Assembly: GCA_964414555.1 (NCBI GenBank)
Contig: CAYPWW010000005.1
Location: 4,788 to 68,787 of the forward strand
DNA: 64,000 bases
Reading direction: 5' to 3'
Source of the DNA: Litorimonas sp964414555
Lineage (GTDB): Bacteria > Pseudomonadota > Alphaproteobacteria > Caulobacterales > Maricaulaceae
In this document: positions 15,787 through 24,800 of the stretch, piece after piece
How positions within the stretch are numbered: the stretch's first letter is position 1
Layout: each line of letters begins with the position of its first letter
Position numbers and translations under genes: made by a program
The notes under the pieces: model-generated
What the model saw: only the letters and a program-made list of their open reading frames with translations
Databases searched by the model: none
Told to the model about the DNA's origin: nothing

Positions 15787-18141
15787 ATGTCGAAATCCGA
15801 ATCTTTCATCCCTGCCCCGCCGCCCCCGGCGAAGCGGTCCATCTCGCAAATGGCGATGCCGTCTCGACCGGGTGGTCAGGCTGGGGCTGACTACCTCGCG
15901 GGGCTGAACCCCGAACAGGCGGACGCCGTTGTCACGACCGAAGGACCGCTGCTTGTCCTCGCAGGTGCGGGTACGGGCAAAACGCGGGTCCTGACCTGCC
16001 GCCTCGCACATATCCTGAACCAACGCATGGCGTTTCCGAGCCAGATCCTCTCGGTCACCTTTACGAATAAAGCCGCCCGCGAAATGCGAGAGCGGGTCAG
16101 CGAGTTGCTCGGCCCGACAACGGAAGGCCTGCCGTGGCTGGGCACGTTCCATTCCATTGCCGCGAAAATCCTGCGCATCCATGCGGAACTCGTCGGGCTG
16201 AAGTCTAACTTCACGATCCTCGACACTGACGATCAAATCCGCTTGCTGAAGCAAATCATCAAGGCGTCCGACATCGATGAGAAAAAATGGACGGCCCGCT
16301 ATCTCGCCTCGCTCATCGATGGGTGGAAGAACAAAGGCCTGACTCCAGACAAGCTAAACGCGGGACAAACCTATCATTTTGCCGAAGGCCGCGGGAAGGA
16401 GATGTACACGATTTACCAATCCCGCCTAAAGACCCTGAATGCTGTCGATTTTGGTGATTTGCTACTGCACAATCTGACGATCTTCCAAAACCATTCTGAT
16501 GTGCTGGCGCGCTATCACGCGAAGTTCCGCTATATCCTCGTCGATGAGTATCAGGACACGAACGTCTGCCAATACCTGTGGCTGCGATTGCTGGCCCAAG
16601 GGTCAAACAATGTCTGCGTCGTCGGTGATGATGATCAGTCGATCTATGGCTGGCGCGGTGCGGAAGTCGACAACATCCTGCGGTTTGAAAAAGACTTCCC
16701 CGGCGCGAAAGTCATCCGGCTGGAACGCAATTACCGCTCGACGGAACATATCCTCGCCGCCGCCTCTGGTCTGATCGCAGCCAACCAAGACCGGCTGGGC
16801 AAGACGCTTTGGACGGAAGACGCAGGCGGGCACAAAGTCTCCGTCGTCGGTGTATGGGACGCACCTGCCGAAGCCCGCATCATCAGCACCGAAATCGAAA
16901 ACTGGCGCAGCCAAGGTCGCCGCTATTCCGATGTCGCGATCCTCGTGCGCGCGTCTCGCCAAATGCGCAGTTTCGAGGAACGCTTCATCCAGATCGGCCT
17001 GCCCTATAAAGTCATCGGCGGCCCGCGCTTTTTCGAGCGCCAAGAAATCCGCGATGCCCACGCCTATATGCGGCTGCTGGTCAGTGACACGGATGATCTC
17101 GCCTTTGAGCGCGTCGTAAACACGCCCAAACGCGGGATTGGTGCGACCTCGATCCAAAAGCTGCAACGCGCGGCGCGGGCGATGAATGTCCCGCTGGAAG
17201 CCGCCACGCGGGAGTTGACGAAAACCGATGAAATCCGCGGGAAAGCGCGGACATCCCTGCGCGCGTTCTGTCTTGATCTCGACCGCTGGCGCAAGAAGCT
17301 GGGCGAAATGCGCCACACTAATCTGGCCGAGCAAATCCTCGATGAGAGCGGCTACACCCAGATGTGGAAGGATAATAAGGACGCGAAATCCGCTGGACGT
17401 CTGGAAAACCTGAAAGAGCTGATCCAAGCCATGGGCGAGTTCGACACCCTGCCCGCCTATCTGGAACATGTGTCGTTGGTCCTAGATGTCGATAAGGGCG
17501 ACGGTCCGCGAGAGGATGAAGTCTCGCTGATGACGCTCCATTCTGCCAAAGGGCTCGAGTTCCCGCTCGTCTTCCTGCCCGGCTGGGAGGAAGGCATGTT
17601 CCCCTCACAGAAATCACTCGATGAGAGCGGGATGGCCGGCCTCGAAGAAGAACGCCGCCTCGCCTATGTCGGGATCACGCGCGCTCGCGAACAGGCCAAG
17701 ATTTACTTCGCCGCCAATCGCCAAGTCTATGGCAGCTGGCAAAGCGCGCTACCGTCGCGGTTCATCGATGAATTACCACCCGAACATGTCGAGGCCGAGA
17801 GCGACTCTGGCCTACATGAATCCGGCGCAGTTGCAGAGCGCGTTGCGTCGAATTTTTCACGCAGTTTCAGCGAAGCCCAAGGCAGCCGCGTGTCTCCCGG
17901 CTGGCAACGCTTTCAAAAGAACCGCGATAAGAGCTTTGGCCGCGAACCCCGCGAGATCGAAGGCCATGCCGTGCGCCGCCCCGCCAAAGGCAAAAGCTCC
18001 AACTACGCCATCGGCGACCGCATCTTTCACCAGAAATTCGGTTATGGCGAAGTCAAAGCCGCCGACGGGACGAAGCTAACCGTGCAGTTCGAAAAGGCCG
18101 GCGAGAAAAAGGTCCTCGACGGATTTGTCGAGCGCGCCTAA
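15787..18141 (+). CDS. uvrD: ATP-dependent DNA helicase UvrD/PcrA
   Basis: Superfamily 1A 3'-to-5' helicase for nucleotide excision and mismatch repair and for clearing recombination and transcription intermediates. It has about 784 residues. After a Pro-rich leader come LNPEQADAV and Walker A AGAGTGKTR (about 57-65), DEYQDTN (Walker B/motif II, about 260), GDDDQSIYGWRGA, TLHSAKGLEF and the late motif VGITRARE. The C-terminal Tudor-like module (IGDRIFHQKFGYGEV, about 735-780) is the RNA-polymerase-binding type. An ATG four codons upstream (15775) is an alternative start. Confidence 0.96.
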   Translation: MSKSESFIPAPPPPAKRSISQMAMPSRPGGQAGADYLAGLNPEQADAVVTTEGPLLVLAGAGTGKTRVLTCRLAHILNQRMAFPSQILSVTFTNKAAREMRERVSELLGPTTEGLPWLGTFHSIAAKILRIHAELVGLKSNFTILDTDDQIRLLKQIIKASDIDEKKWTARYLASLIDGWKNKGLTPDKLNAGQTYHFAEGRGKEMYTIYQSRLKTLNAVDFGDLLLHNLTIFQNHSDVLARYHAKFRYILVDEYQDTNVCQYLWLRLLAQGSNNVCVVGDDDQSIYGWRGAEVDNILRFEKDFPGAKVIRLERNYRSTEHILAAASGLIAANQDRLGKTLWTEDAGGHKVSVVGVWDAPAEARIISTEIENWRSQGRRYSDVAILVRASRQMRSFEERFIQIGLPYKVIGGPRFFERQEIRDAHAYMRLLVSDTDDLAFERVVNTPKRGIGATSIQKLQRAARAMNVPLEAATRELTKTDEIRGKARTSLRAFCLDLDRWRKKLGEMRHTNLAEQILDESGYTQMWKDNKDAKSAGRLENLKELIQAMGEFDTLPAYLEHVSLVLDVDKGDGPREDEVSLMTLHSAKGLEFPLVFLPGWEEGMFPSQKSLDESGMAGLEEERRLAYVGITRAREQAKIYFAANRQVYGSWQSALPSRFIDELPPEHVEAESDSGLHESGAVAERVASNFSRSFSEAQGSRVSPGWQRFQKNRDKSFGREPREIEGHAVRRPAKGKSSNYAIGDRIFHQKFGYGEVKAADGTKLTVQFEKAGEKKVLDGFVERA

Positions 18142-18150
18142 CACCCGACC

Positions 18151-19593
18151 ATGATCCGGCTCTTTTTCATATGCGCGATGTTTCTTCTCGGGGGGTGCGC
18201 CTCGACGGGATTTGAAGTCCTGAACATCAACGCGCTCTCGTCGGACCGCGATAGCAATGGCAGTTTCACAGGCTTGGAACGCCTCGCGCAAGAGAACCCG
18301 AAGACTGGGAAAAAACGGATCAACGTGATCTATTTACACGGCATTGGCTACGTCGAAAATCCAGATGACGCCCCGCTGGCGAACGCCTTTATCGCGGGCG
18401 TTGCAGATGCCTATGGCCAGACCGTGCCAGAGAAAGCCGTCGCCAGCCGTTGTGGCCGTGACGACATGAATGAATCTAAAAAAGTCAATAATTCTATTAT
18501 TATACGCCAACCTGTTCCTGTTATTTACAACACAACATTGCCTGGCTCGACGTTGAAATTGAGCGCGCTGGCATGTTTAGACAAGCAAATTCTGCCCGTT
18601 GATGGCAATCTAGAATATGTCATCTACCGCGTGTTCTGGGACGATATTTTCTGGGACACGCTGCAAAACCCACATGTCGGGCAAGACGCCATCGGGACAA
18701 AGAAAGATGCCCCATTTTCCAATCTGCGCAGCAAGTATAATGGCTTCCTGAAGGACAAGCTCGTCAATTACGGGTTTTCTGATGCCGTGCTCTATTTGGG
18801 TCCGGCGGGCGAAGACATTCGCAACGCCGTGCGCGGCGCGATGTGCAGCGCGGCTCTGGACGCGTCCGGTTACGGCTTCGCGCAACAGGGCCTGACGGTT
18901 AGCCATATCGACATCTGCCAAATCGCGGCGCTGTCAGACATTGAGACAGACCCCTTTGCTTTTGTGACAGAATCCCTCGGCTCAAAGGTCGCCTTCGACA
19001 TTATGCGCGAAGCGATGACCGATGGTCGCGGCAATGTTTATGACAAGATGATCAAGAGCACGCAATTTTTCATGCTCGCCAATCAAGTCCCACTCTTATC
19101 CTTGTCCGATATTTCGGAATCTGACCCCAGCATCCCTGAACCCTATGCAAATGAAGATCGCCCAACGATTATCGCAATGTCGGAGGTGAACGACTTCCTG
19201 ACCTATGAGCTTGTGCCATTTTATCGCCAGCTATTAGATCGCAGCCAGCGCGGCCGTAGTGCGCAATTGGATATGTCCATCGAGTCAGAACGTGAGCAGC
19301 TGATCGATCTCTTGGGCTTTAACGTCGTCGATATGCGGTTGGAATTCTCGCCGCCGGTCTTCCCCTTCGTCAAAGGCTTCGTCGATCCCCTGTTTGCGCA
19401 TAATGGTCACGTCAAACAGCCCGAAGTCATCGCCTATATGCTCTGCGGGGCGAAAGCCGGACAATTGGACGTTGGCGATTGCCGCGGGCTAAGCAGCCCC
19501 GCCCTGCGCGGGAAAACCCTGCGGCGGAAAATCAAAGACCGCGAGAGCCCGCCCCCCTTGCAAGATGAAGCCGCCGCACGGGCGGGCGGGTAA
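18151..19593 (+). CDS. Predicted alpha/beta-hydrolase-like lipoprotein of unknown function
   Basis: A 480-residue protein with a lipoprotein signal (MIRLFFICAMFLLGGCASTG, lipid-modified Cys16). INVIYLHGIG (His63-Gly64) resembles the strand and oxyanion loop of alpha/beta hydrolases. FVTESLGSKVAFD (Ser275) resembles the nucleophile elbow, but its first Gly is Thr (TESLG), and NGHVKQPEV near 430 could supply the His. No family name comes to mind. The codons around 18470-18530 are much richer in A/T than the rest. It sits 10 bp after uvrD and overlaps prmA by one base, so it is embedded in a housekeeping operon. Confidence 0.7.
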   Translation: MIRLFFICAMFLLGGCASTGFEVLNINALSSDRDSNGSFTGLERLAQENPKTGKKRINVIYLHGIGYVENPDDAPLANAFIAGVADAYGQTVPEKAVASRCGRDDMNESKKVNNSIIIRQPVPVIYNTTLPGSTLKLSALACLDKQILPVDGNLEYVIYRVFWDDIFWDTLQNPHVGQDAIGTKKDAPFSNLRSKYNGFLKDKLVNYGFSDAVLYLGPAGEDIRNAVRGAMCSAALDASGYGFAQQGLTVSHIDICQIAALSDIETDPFAFVTESLGSKVAFDIMREAMTDGRGNVYDKMIKSTQFFMLANQVPLLSLSDISESDPSIPEPYANEDRPTIIAMSEVNDFLTYELVPFYRQLLDRSQRGRSAQLDMSIESEREQLIDLLGFNVVDMRLEFSPPVFPFVKGFVDPLFAHNGHVKQPEVIAYMLCGAKAGQLDVGDCRGLSSPALRGKTLRRKIKDRESPPPLQDEAAARAGG

Positions 19594-20462
19594 TGCCTGC
19601 GACTGAACCTTGGGCGCTGGATATAGATGCCTCGCAAGATGTCGCCTTTGATTTGGCCGATGCCCTCGGCATGATCGGCGCGATGGAAGCGCTCAGCGTC
19701 GCAATCTTTGGTGCAAAAGACGGGCAGATGCGCGTGCAGGCACTGTATGAGACGCACGCGCTGGCCGAAGCCGCCCGCGAACAGATCAACCGCCCAGAGG
19801 CGACGATTAAACAACTCCCGCCGACAGATTGGGTCAGTCAAACGCAAAAGGGCCTCCCACCTGTGCAAGCTGGCCGGTTTCACCTCTATGGCTCGCATGA
19901 TTCTGAGACTGTGCCCGAAGGTGTCGTGGCCATCCATGTCGATGCGGGCATGGCGTTTGGCACGGGGCATCACGGCACGACGGCGGGTTGTCTTGTCATC
20001 TTTGACGACATGCTGAACCAGGGTCTCTTACCTGCACAAGTCTTGGACTTAGGCTGCGGCGCAGGCGTCTTGGCGATCGCCGCCGCCCGCACCTTGCCGG
20101 AAACGACCAAGATTATCGCAACAGATATCGACCCCGACGCGATTGACGTCACGCGTGAGAACGCCGCGCAAAACGGTGTGGAAACACGCCTAACAGCGCA
20201 TGTTGCGGATGGGTTTAATAGTCCCGCACTTAAAGGCCAGACATTCGAACTGATCTTCGCCAATATCCTGGCGGGTCCGTTGATGGGACTGGCGGCCAAT
20301 ATTGTCGCAGCTCTGGCGCCCAGCGGGCATGTCATCCTGTCGGGCATATTAGACGAAAAGGCCGAAGCCGTTTCTGCGCATTTCGCCGGTTTTGGCTTGG
20401 AGATTACGCCCTATCCAAGCCTCAATGGCTGGACGAGCCTGCGCGCGAAATTACCTCAATAG
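19593..20462 (+). CDS. prmA: Ribosomal protein L11 methyltransferase
   Basis: SAM-dependent enzyme that trimethylates ribosomal protein L11. The 289-residue protein has an N-terminal substrate-recognition domain (about 1-95), a linker, and a Rossmann methyltransferase domain. MAFGTGHHGTTAGC (about 126-139) is the family signature, VLDLGCGAGVLAIAAA (motif I) follows, and then FANILAGPL (the catalytic-loop region). Length is normal. Its TAATG start overlaps the upstream lipoprotein stop. Confidence 0.96.
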   Translation: MPATEPWALDIDASQDVAFDLADALGMIGAMEALSVAIFGAKDGQMRVQALYETHALAEAAREQINRPEATIKQLPPTDWVSQTQKGLPPVQAGRFHLYGSHDSETVPEGVVAIHVDAGMAFGTGHHGTTAGCLVIFDDMLNQGLLPAQVLDLGCGAGVLAIAAARTLPETTKIIATDIDPDAIDVTRENAAQNGVETRLTAHVADGFNSPALKGQTFELIFANILAGPLMGLAANIVAALAPSGHVILSGILDEKAEAVSAHFAGFGLEITPYPSLNGWTSLRAKLPQ

Positions 20463-20471
20463 GCTTTGCGC

Positions 20472-20500
20472 AAAATAAAAGCCGCTCCAGAGGGAACGGC
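20472..20500 (-). terminator. Intrinsic terminator (minus strand) of the small basic protein gene
   Basis: GCCGCTCC (20481-20488) and GGAACGGC (20493-20500) form an 8-bp stem with one wobble pair and a four-base loop. On the minus strand it is followed by TTTTATTTT (20472-20480). The T tract lies only on the minus-strand side, so it serves leftward transcription. Confidence 0.85.
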
Positions 20501-20528
20501 CTTCATCATCTTAGACTGTTTGCAATGT

Positions 20529-20663
20529 TTAGATCGCGCGTGTCGCGCGACGCAGGCGGCGCTGGTCGCGTCGGGCGATCAGGCTGATGCGTGCAGGGGC
20601 TTTGCCACCGCGGTTCGCTTGCGACGTCGTTACGAATTCGGTTCCGATCAGTTGAGTCGTCAT
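20529..20663 (-). CDS. Small basic protein of unknown function (44 aa)
   Basis: A 44-residue reading frame starts MTTQLIGTEFVTTSQANRGG and ends ISLIARRDQRRLRRATRAI. The C-terminal half is strongly basic with six Arg in eleven residues, suggesting nucleic-acid or ribosome contact. Support for a real gene is the minus-strand terminator 28 bp after its stop and the absence of any other minus-strand gene upstream. It converges on prmA. I do not recognise a family. Confidence 0.5.
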   Translation of the reverse strand: MTTQLIGTEFVTTSQANRGGKAPARISLIARRDQRRLRRATRAI

Positions 20664-20909
20664 GGTCTTTCAGGCTTTCAAAAACGCGGCAATCAGGCCG
20701 CTCGGGTAGTTGCGCGCTAGATAGCGATAAAAGGAATTTCGAGAAGCTCCGACGGGGGAAGACAGCTATGCAAAATTGCAAGAGGTTGGAAAGGAACCAT
20801 TAGGGTTCTTGCTCATTTAGGTGGGTCATCTTGCACCAGCCAAAACATTTGCGCTGGACCCCTGCGAGCCTTAGGCATCGCATCAGACACCGAAACGCAA
20901 GGCCCGATC

Positions 20910-22757
20910 ATGAACGCCATTCCGATGCCCTTTCAGACATATGATGTGACGGGTGGACCGGACTATGGGCGACGCAATCTGCCAAAGCTGCGCGCTGAAA
21001 TGGCCACGCTGGGTTTGGATGCCTTCCTCGTCCCGCATGAAGACGAGTATCAGAACGAATATCTGCCCGATTGTAATGAGCGTTTGATGTGGGTGTCAGG
21101 CTTCACAGGTTCCGCAGGCGCCGCGATCATCCTGCGCGAGAGCGCCGTGATGTTTGTCGATGGTCGCTACACACTGCAAGTCCGGCAGCAGGTCGATGAA
21201 GCCCTCTTCGCGTTCACAAAACTAGAGGGCGGCGGCATGGCGGCATGGCTGCGCGAGAATCTGCCGACAGGCCAAACCATTGGCTATGATCCCCGCCTGC
21301 ATAGTCCAGCCGCATTGAAACAGATCGAAACGGCGATTGCCCATGTCGGCGGAACGGCCAAAGCGCTGGAGACAAACCCGATTGATACGGCGTGGCAGGA
21401 TCGTCCGTCCGTGCCCCTAACACAGGTCAGCGCCTTGCCCCTGTCTGCCACAGGGAAGTCCCACGCGGCCAAACGCGCAGAGATCGGGGCCGCGATAGCC
21501 AAATCTGGCGCAGACAGTGCCCTGATCACCGCGCCTGCGTCGATTGCTTGGTTGCTGAATATCCGCGGACGGGATGTGCAGTGCACGCCGCTGCCGCTTT
21601 CTACCGCGCTGATCGACACGGACGGCAAAACGCAGCTGTTCATCGCGCCAGAGAAAATCACTGACCCTATCCGCGCGCATCTGGGGAATGAAGTCAGCTT
21701 ACAGCCAGAAGGCGCGCTTCTGGACGCCATGAAAGCGCTGAAAGGCCAGCGCGTCATCGCCGATCCCAACACGGCATCGGCTTGGCACGTCAATCAGCTG
21801 CACGCCGCAGAGGCCAAGGTCATTTCCACCGCGGATCCTGTTGCCCTGCCGAAAGCCTGTAAGAACCGCGCAGAAATCGCGGGTGCTGTCGAGGCGCATC
21901 AACGCGATGGTGCTGCCCTCGTCCATTATCTCCACTGGCTGGACACCACGGCGCAATCCGGAGAGGTCGACGAGATCGAAGCCGCCACACAGCTGGAACA
22001 GTTCCGCCGCCGCGATGACACAGTCCGCGACCTCTCATTTGAATCGATCTCGGGCGCAGGTTCTAATGGCGCCGTCGTGCATTACCGCGTGAATACCGGC
22101 ACTGTGCAAACCTTGGAGCGCGGCTCGCTATTCCTAATCGACAGTGGCGGGCAATATTCGGGCGAGGATTTCGGCGGGACAACGGATGTCACGCGCACCG
22201 TGCCGATTGGCGACCCAACACCCGAAATGCGCGAGCGGTTCACCCTTGTCCTGCAAGGACATATCGCGCTGGCGACAGCGCGTTTCCCGAGCGGTACGAC
22301 CGGTAGCAATCTGGACGTTCTCGCGCGTTTGCCGCTGTGGCAAGCCGGACTGGATTATGACCACGGTACAGGCCACGGCGTGGGCGTTTTCCTCGGTGTC
22401 CATGAAGGGCCGCAGCGGATTTCCAAACGCCCGAACAGCGTCGCCCTCAAACCCGGCATGATCGTGAGTAATGAGCCGGGATATTACAAAACCGATGCCT
22501 ACGGCATTCGGATCGAGAACCTACAATATGTCACCGACGCGAAAGCCATCACGAGCGGCGAGCGCCCTATGCACCGTTTTGAGACCCTCACCCTCGCGCC
22601 GATCCATCAGGATTTGATCGCCGTCGAAATGTTGAGCGCGACTGAGCGAGACTATGTCGACGCCTATCACGCACGGGTTCTGAAAGAGATCGGGCCGCGT
22701 GTCGAAGGCGCGGCGCGGGCGTGGCTGGAAGCGGCGTGTCAGCCGCTAACCGATTAA
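20910..22757 (+). CDS. Aminopeptidase P family protein (Xaa-Pro aminopeptidase, M24B)
   Basis: A 615-residue metallopeptidase that removes the N-terminal residue before proline. It has two creatinase-like N-terminal domains (about 1-310) and a C-terminal pita-bread catalytic domain. Metal ligands are readable: Asp in FLIDSGGQY, Asp in GTTDVTRT, His in GTGHGVGVFLGVHEGP, Glu in SNEPGYY and Glu in YGIRIENL. The long form resembles eukaryotic cytosolic APP1 and the bacterial PepP-like long type. No signal peptide is seen. It overlaps the convergent ligA by 12 bp. Confidence 0.93.
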   Translation: MNAIPMPFQTYDVTGGPDYGRRNLPKLRAEMATLGLDAFLVPHEDEYQNEYLPDCNERLMWVSGFTGSAGAAIILRESAVMFVDGRYTLQVRQQVDEALFAFTKLEGGGMAAWLRENLPTGQTIGYDPRLHSPAALKQIETAIAHVGGTAKALETNPIDTAWQDRPSVPLTQVSALPLSATGKSHAAKRAEIGAAIAKSGADSALITAPASIAWLLNIRGRDVQCTPLPLSTALIDTDGKTQLFIAPEKITDPIRAHLGNEVSLQPEGALLDAMKALKGQRVIADPNTASAWHVNQLHAAEAKVISTADPVALPKACKNRAEIAGAVEAHQRDGAALVHYLHWLDTTAQSGEVDEIEAATQLEQFRRRDDTVRDLSFESISGAGSNGAVVHYRVNTGTVQTLERGSLFLIDSGGQYSGEDFGGTTDVTRTVPIGDPTPEMRERFTLVLQGHIALATARFPSGTTGSNLDVLARLPLWQAGLDYDHGTGHGVGVFLGVHEGPQRISKRPNSVALKPGMIVSNEPGYYKTDAYGIRIENLQYVTDAKAITSGERPMHRFETLTLAPIHQDLIAVEMLSATERDYVDAYHARVLKEIGPRVEGAARAWLEAACQPLTD

Positions 22758-24800
22758 CGCCAACCACTCGTCCTCGGTCAGGACTTTCACACCAGCGGCT
22801 TCGGCCTTTTTCAGCTTATTGCCCGCGCCCGGTCCCGCGACGAGATAATCCGTTTTACTCGACACGCTCCCAGATACCTTCGCACCAAGGCTTTGCGCGC
22901 GGGCTTTCGCCTCATCGCGTGAGAAACGTTCTAATTTACCTGTAAACACAACCGTCTTGCCACTGACGGGGCTGTCCGATGTGGGCAGTTCCGCATCTTC
23001 TATGGTGATTTCATTCGCAAGATCAGAAACGAGTTGCGTATTGCCTGGAGCGGCGAAAAATTGCGCGAGGGCAGACACAGCGGTTTGGCCGAGACCGTCG
23101 ACATTCAGCAACCCTGCGACAGTGTCGCTCTCAGGCTTTTGCAAGGCAGGCAAGGCGTCCCAGAATTTCGACCAGCTGACAAAATACCGCGAGATCAACC
23201 GCGCATTCCCCTGCCCGATATAGCGGATACCCAGCGCGCGAAGCAGGCGTTCAAAGGGGACCTCTCGCCGCGCATCAATCGCATCGAAGAGCTTCGTCGC
23301 ACTCGTCTCGCCAAAGCCTTCGCGCGTTTCGATTTTTAATTCAGAATTGCGCGCCCGAAGGGTGAAAATATCAGCCGGACTACGGATCGCACCTTCGGCG
23401 TAGAACAGCTCGATCTGCTTTTCGCCCAGACCGTCAATGTCGAGCCCTTGCCGAGAGACGAAATGGATCAGGCTCTGCACGGCTTGCGCCGGACAGGACA
23501 GACCATTGGTGCAGCGGCGGACAACCTCTTGTCGGCCAGTTTTCTCGTCCACATCTGCCGCGACGGGCGCGTCGCAAACAGGACAGGTCGTAGGAAACGC
23601 AAAGGCCTCGCCCTCGCCCGGTTTCGTCACGCGCAGGATTTGCGGGATCACATCACCGGCGCGTTGGATTTCCACCGTATCGCCAGGTTTGACGCCCAGC
23701 CGCGCGATCTCATCCGCATTGTGCAATGTCGCGTTTGAGACGACGACGCCGCCCACAGTGATCGGCGTTAGGCGCGCTACAGGCGTGAGTGAGCCTGTCC
23801 GACCAACTTGAATATCAATCGCTTCCACCGTCGTGATCGCTTTTTCCGCCGGGAATTTATGCGCAATCGCCCAGCGCGGTGCGCGCGAGACAAAGCCCAG
23901 CCGGTCCTGTAAATCTAGCGCATCGACCTTGTAAACGACGCCGTCAATATCGTAGCCGAGGCCGGATCGGGCCTCCAAAATTTCGTGATACTGCGCGATC
24001 AGGCTCTCCGGCGAGGTGTGGCGGCGCATCAGCGGATTGACCGAAAACCCCCAATCACTAAAGCGTGCAACCGCCTCCATTTGGGTCGGCGCAATCGGTG
24101 CACTCAACGCTCCCCAGGTATATGCAAAGAACTTCAGCGGGCGGGTCGCGGTGACCGATGGGTCGATCTGGCGAAGACTCCCCGCGGCGGCATTGCGCGG
24201 GTTTTTATATTCCGCTTTTCCGGCCACCACCTGCGCAGCGTTCATCGTGTCAAAATCCGCGTGGTCGATATAGACCTCGCCGCGCACTTCCAACACATCA
24301 GGCCAACCCGTCCCTGCGAGCGTTTTCGGAATATCGTCCAAGGTCGAAAGATTGGCGGTCACATCTTCGCCGACCTGCCCGTCGCCGCGTGTCGCACCGC
24401 TGACCAGCTGGCCGCCCTCATAGCGCAGCGCGGCGGACAACCCGTCAATCTTGGGCTCAGCCGTGAAAGCAATGGTCTCATCCGTGTTTAGGAACCGCCC
24501 CACCCGTGCGACAAAATCTGAAACGTCTTCATCGGTGAAGGCGTTGTCCAGCGAAAGCATGGGCACGCTGTGTTTGATCTTGCCGAACTTGCCAGACGGC
24601 GTTGCGCCAACAGTTTTGGACGGGCTGTCTTTGCGAATTAAATGCGGATGTGCCGCTTCCAATGTCCGCAGCTCTGCCCGAAGCGCATCATATTCGGCGT
24701 CAGACAGAGCGGGATTGTCGTCCTGATAATAGAGCGCGTCGGCGGCTTTGATCTCTCGCCCTAACCACGCCAGCCGCTTTTTGACCTCAGTATCGCTCAC
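22746..24800 (-). CDS. ligA: NAD-dependent DNA ligase LigA
   Basis: Joins Okazaki fragments and repair nicks using NAD+. The 684-residue protein has domain Ia (YYQDDNPALSDAEYDALR, NAD-binding), the adenylation domain with the nucleophilic Lys in AEPKIDGLSA (about 120), and an OB fold. A four-Cys zinc finger (CPVC ... RRCTNGLSCPAQ, about 415-445), helix-hairpin-helix repeats and a C-terminal BRCT domain (VSGKTVVFTGKLERFS to the end) follow. It overlaps recN by 4 bp at the end of the long minus-strand cluster. Confidence 0.97.
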   Translation of the reverse strand: MSDTEVKKRLAWLGREIKAADALYYQDDNPALSDAEYDALRAELRTLEAAHPHLIRKDSPSKTVGATPSGKFGKIKHSVPMLSLDNAFTDEDVSDFVARVGRFLNTDETIAFTAEPKIDGLSAALRYEGGQLVSGATRGDGQVGEDVTANLSTLDDIPKTLAGTGWPDVLEVRGEVYIDHADFDTMNAAQVVAGKAEYKNPRNAAAGSLRQIDPSVTATRPLKFFAYTWGALSAPIAPTQMEAVARFSDWGFSVNPLMRRHTSPESLIAQYHEILEARSGLGYDIDGVVYKVDALDLQDRLGFVSRAPRWAIAHKFPAEKAITTVEAIDIQVGRTGSLTPVARLTPITVGGVVVSNATLHNADEIARLGVKPGDTVEIQRAGDVIPQILRVTKPGEGEAFAFPTTCPVCDAPVAADVDEKTGRQEVVRRCTNGLSCPAQAVQSLIHFVSRQGLDIDGLGEKQIELFYAEGAIRSPADIFTLRARNSELKIETREGFGETSATKLFDAIDARREVPFERLLRALGIRYIGQGNARLISRYFVSWSKFWDALPALQKPESDTVAGLLNVDGLGQTAVSALAQFFAAPGNTQLVSDLANEITIEDAELPTSDSPVSGKTVVFTGKLERFSRDEAKARAQSLGAKVSGSVSSKTDYLVAGPGAGNKLKKAEAAGVKVLTEDEWLALIG

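Noticed and set aside
16603..17469. Long open frame (288 codons) on the minus strand within uvrD
   Set aside because: Antisense to conserved helicase motifs, low-complexity composition, no start context.
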